Assembly (NCBI GenBank): GCA_965223025.1 | Contig: CBDCVP010000023.1 | Coordinates: 1,426,001-1,490,000 of the forward strand | Length of the DNA stretch: 64,000 bases | Origin: JABDMH01 sp965223025 | GTDB lineage: Bacteria > Bacteroidota > Bacteroidia > Chitinophagales > Saprospiraceae | Reading direction: 5' to 3' | Part shown: positions 62,539 to 64,000 of the stretch, piece after piece | Layout: every line of letters begins with the position of its first letter | Numbering within the stretch: position 1 is the first letter of the stretch | The notes under the pieces: generated by a model | What the model was told of the DNA's origin: nothing | Seen by the model: only the letters and a program-made list of their open reading frames with translations | Databases searched by the model: none | Translations under genes and position numbers: made by a program

Positions 62539-64000
62539 ATAGGTTTATAGTAATGGGTGGTCTTTTCATCATTAGTGTCTACCCTAGTCTGGCGTCTCAG
62601 CAAAAAACAACCATTTATTTCGATAAGCCGTTTTATGTGGCGGGAGAGTACATTTTTTTTGGTTTTTTCAACCCAGCACTCTCATTAGATGCGATCGCCG
62701 CGGAGATCGTACTCACCCATGAAGACGGCATGCTGATGGATCGGTTTTTCGTACAGATTAACCAGCGACATGGCTGTGGCTACTACAAAACGAGGTATGA
62801 TCAGCGATCCGGCATTTATCACCTCCACGGCTATGTCTTTTCGCAGTCTACCGGAGAAAAACATCAAATGGTAGGTGCCCAGCTTCAAGTTTTTGGTGCT
62901 GATGCAAAGCTACCAGATTCGCTGCCTGTGATTTCTCCAGCTCACGAGCCTCATCCACTCCCTCAGAAGCTGGTAGCTGACCATCCTCACAAACAGTACT
63001 TACCACGGCATTCAGTCCAGGTATCACTTGATCCGACACATTTGCCAGCAGACGTGGTTCAGGTGTCCGCAGTGATCAGAAGTCAAAACCAATATCCGGC
63101 TATACATACCTTTCAGACCTTTCCAACCGAGCTCCCAGAAACATCATTTTTATGGGGCGTACCTCTAACTGGCCATCGTGAGTTGTCTGAAGAACCAGAG
63201 GTCACCAACAAGCTTATTTTTGGTTGTGATGCCAGGTCTTTTGCATTTGGTATTGCGCAAGTCAATGAGTCGGACGATTTTTTTATAAAGATGCCCGTGT
63301 ACTATGGTCAAAGAGATATCCAGTTTATCGACTATCTGAGAAATGAAATAGAAGTGCACCCAGTACCAGCGGAGTGGCCCAAGTTGGCTCCAGAGGCGAC
63401 ATCATCTGTAGGGATTAGAAAAGTCCTAGATGATTTTGAGGTTAGGAAAAAAATATATCAGCTCTTTAGTATGGTGCCTCAATCGGTGTCCCGGGCTCCT
63501 ATTTCCGTCCCGACCAACCGGGTGGCTCCTGATTTCGAACTTGATATTACGGACCTTGCCATACGTGGACGAATGTTCACAGTTTTCAAGGAGGTCCTTA
63601 CACCGCTCAAATTTAGAAAAAAGGGAGATGGAAGATATATTTCGCGGGTCATTTATGAATCCGCGGGGCTGAAGCATTTTTACAGTCGAGGGGCGACATT
63701 CATCATCAATGGCCACCTGACCCATGAGGCAGATTTTGTGGCAAATTTACCTATTCAAGAAGTAAAGAATGTCAAGATCTACAGCGAACTCGACAAGGTT
63801 CGTGCAGCTTTTGGCCCCATTGGTTCCGGAGGTATCATCGATATCGAAATGATGGATCCGCTGTATAGTCCCCCGGAAAAAATCCGGTTACCACATATGA
63901 AAAAAACGGGATTTCAATATCCACTGAATTATCCTGTTGTTCCAGAGAACAGGGCTGATGTTCCTATGATCAATCCCCTTCTATATTGGAATCCCGATGT
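62535..64000 (+). CDS. MG2/plug-type TonB partner protein (partial, 3' end outside window)
   Basis: The frame from ATG 62535 stays open to the window edge (488 codons). A signal peptide (MNRFIVMGGLFIISVYPSLA) leads into a macroglobulin-like MG2 domain (KTTIYFDKPFYVAGEYIFFG). The last visible part has a plug-like 'GSGGIIDIEMMD' segment and 'INPLLYWNPDV', the start of the usual C-terminal block of this Bacteroidota family. Its ATG overlaps the DUF4249 stop (ATGA). It is probably an outer-membrane accessory of the upstream TonB receptor. The family's exact task is unknown. The 3' end is missing only because the window ends. Confidence 0.8.
   Translation, partial: MNRFIVMGGLFIISVYPSLASQQKTTIYFDKPFYVAGEYIFFGFFNPALSLDAIAAEIVLTHEDGMLMDRFFVQINQRHGCGYYKTRYDQRSGIYHLHGYVFSQSTGEKHQMVGAQLQVFGADAKLPDSLPVISPAHEPHPLPQKLVADHPHKQYLPRHSVQVSLDPTHLPADVVQVSAVIRSQNQYPAIHTFQTFPTELPETSFLWGVPLTGHRELSEEPEVTNKLIFGCDARSFAFGIAQVNESDDFFIKMPVYYGQRDIQFIDYLRNEIEVHPVPAEWPKLAPEATSSVGIRKVLDDFEVRKKIYQLFSMVPQSVSRAPISVPTNRVAPDFELDITDLAIRGRMFTVFKEVLTPLKFRKKGDGRYISRVIYESAGLKHFYSRGATFIINGHLTHEADFVANLPIQEVKNVKIYSELDKVRAAFGPIGSGGIIDIEMMDPLYSPPEKIRLPHMKKTGFQYPLNYPVVPENRADVPMINPLLYWNPD

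Overview
The window is chromosomal DNA of a free-living Bacteroidota, most likely a member of the Saprospiria. That placement is inferred from gene content, not from a marker tree. The evidence is: two secreted proteins with C-terminal type IX secretion (T9SS) sorting domains (one with SprB-type repeats joined by the Cys-rich CDDGDP linker common in Saprospiraceae); Bacteroidota-restricted families (DUF3078, DUF4249, DUF4252, a MG2/plug-type partner of TonB receptors); a bTHX ribosomal protein; and promoters of the Bacteroidota type (TTTG, about 20 bp, TAnnTTTG) upstream of rpsU and dus. Shine-Dalgarno sequences are mostly absent. No phage, insertion sequence, CRISPR array or rRNA operon was seen.

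Layout. 1-5.6 kb: an LRR protein, an AI-2E-family permease, a GNAT acetyltransferase, TspO, a DUF3078 barrel and a Dabb protein. 5.8-14.2 kb: a large cytochrome-c/HEAT 'membrane-bound dehydrogenase' lipoprotein, an orphan TPR sensor histidine kinase, a secreted FG-GAP protein and a methyltransferase. 14.3-14.9 kb: a small outer-membrane-type protein gene broken by one in-frame TAA. 15-22.4 kb: a 2481-residue surface protein with plant-type LRRs, a tandem array of 552-bp units and a T9SS tail. 22.6-27.1 kb: NhaD antiporter with a small lipoprotein, then a tRNA-maturation operon (dihydrouridine synthase and CCA/HD nucleotidyltransferase). 27.1-30.3 kb: a membrane-tethered PspA/ESCRT-III-like protein with a coiled-coil partner, divergent from a DUF2130 protein. 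30.3-32.6 kb: bTHX, then an ECF sigma / anti-sigma-like / two DUF4252 cluster. 32.7-42.9 kb: LptF/LptG permease, formate-THF ligase, PurE, dihydroorotase, a Tat-type Gfo/Idh/MocA oxidoreductase, and an operon of TPR protein, RibH, MBL hydrolase and a lipoprotein. 43-48.3 kb: an AP2/HNH-like DNA-binding protein, cysteine desulfurase, GlmM, PAP2 phosphatase and LysA. 48.6-51.8 kb: a DUF1800-DUF1501 pair. 52-58.5 kb: TpiA, an S24-type repressor with a small coupled gene, rpsU, tRNA-Leu(TAA), a fatty-acid desaturase, an SDR enzyme, tRNA-Gly(GCC) and O-acetylhomoserine sulfhydrylase. 58.7-64 kb: a translationally coupled TonB receptor / DUF4249 lipoprotein / MG2-plug operon that runs off the window.

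Most of the window is ordinary housekeeping and cell-surface biology. The items most worth a second look are the membrane-anchored PspA/ESCRT-III-like module (27.1-28.7 kb), the homogenised 552-bp array in the giant adhesin-like gene, the nonsense-interrupted outer-membrane gene, the perfect inverted repeat over the S24 repressor promoter, and the AP2 protein whose HNH-like domain appears to have lost its catalytic histidine.
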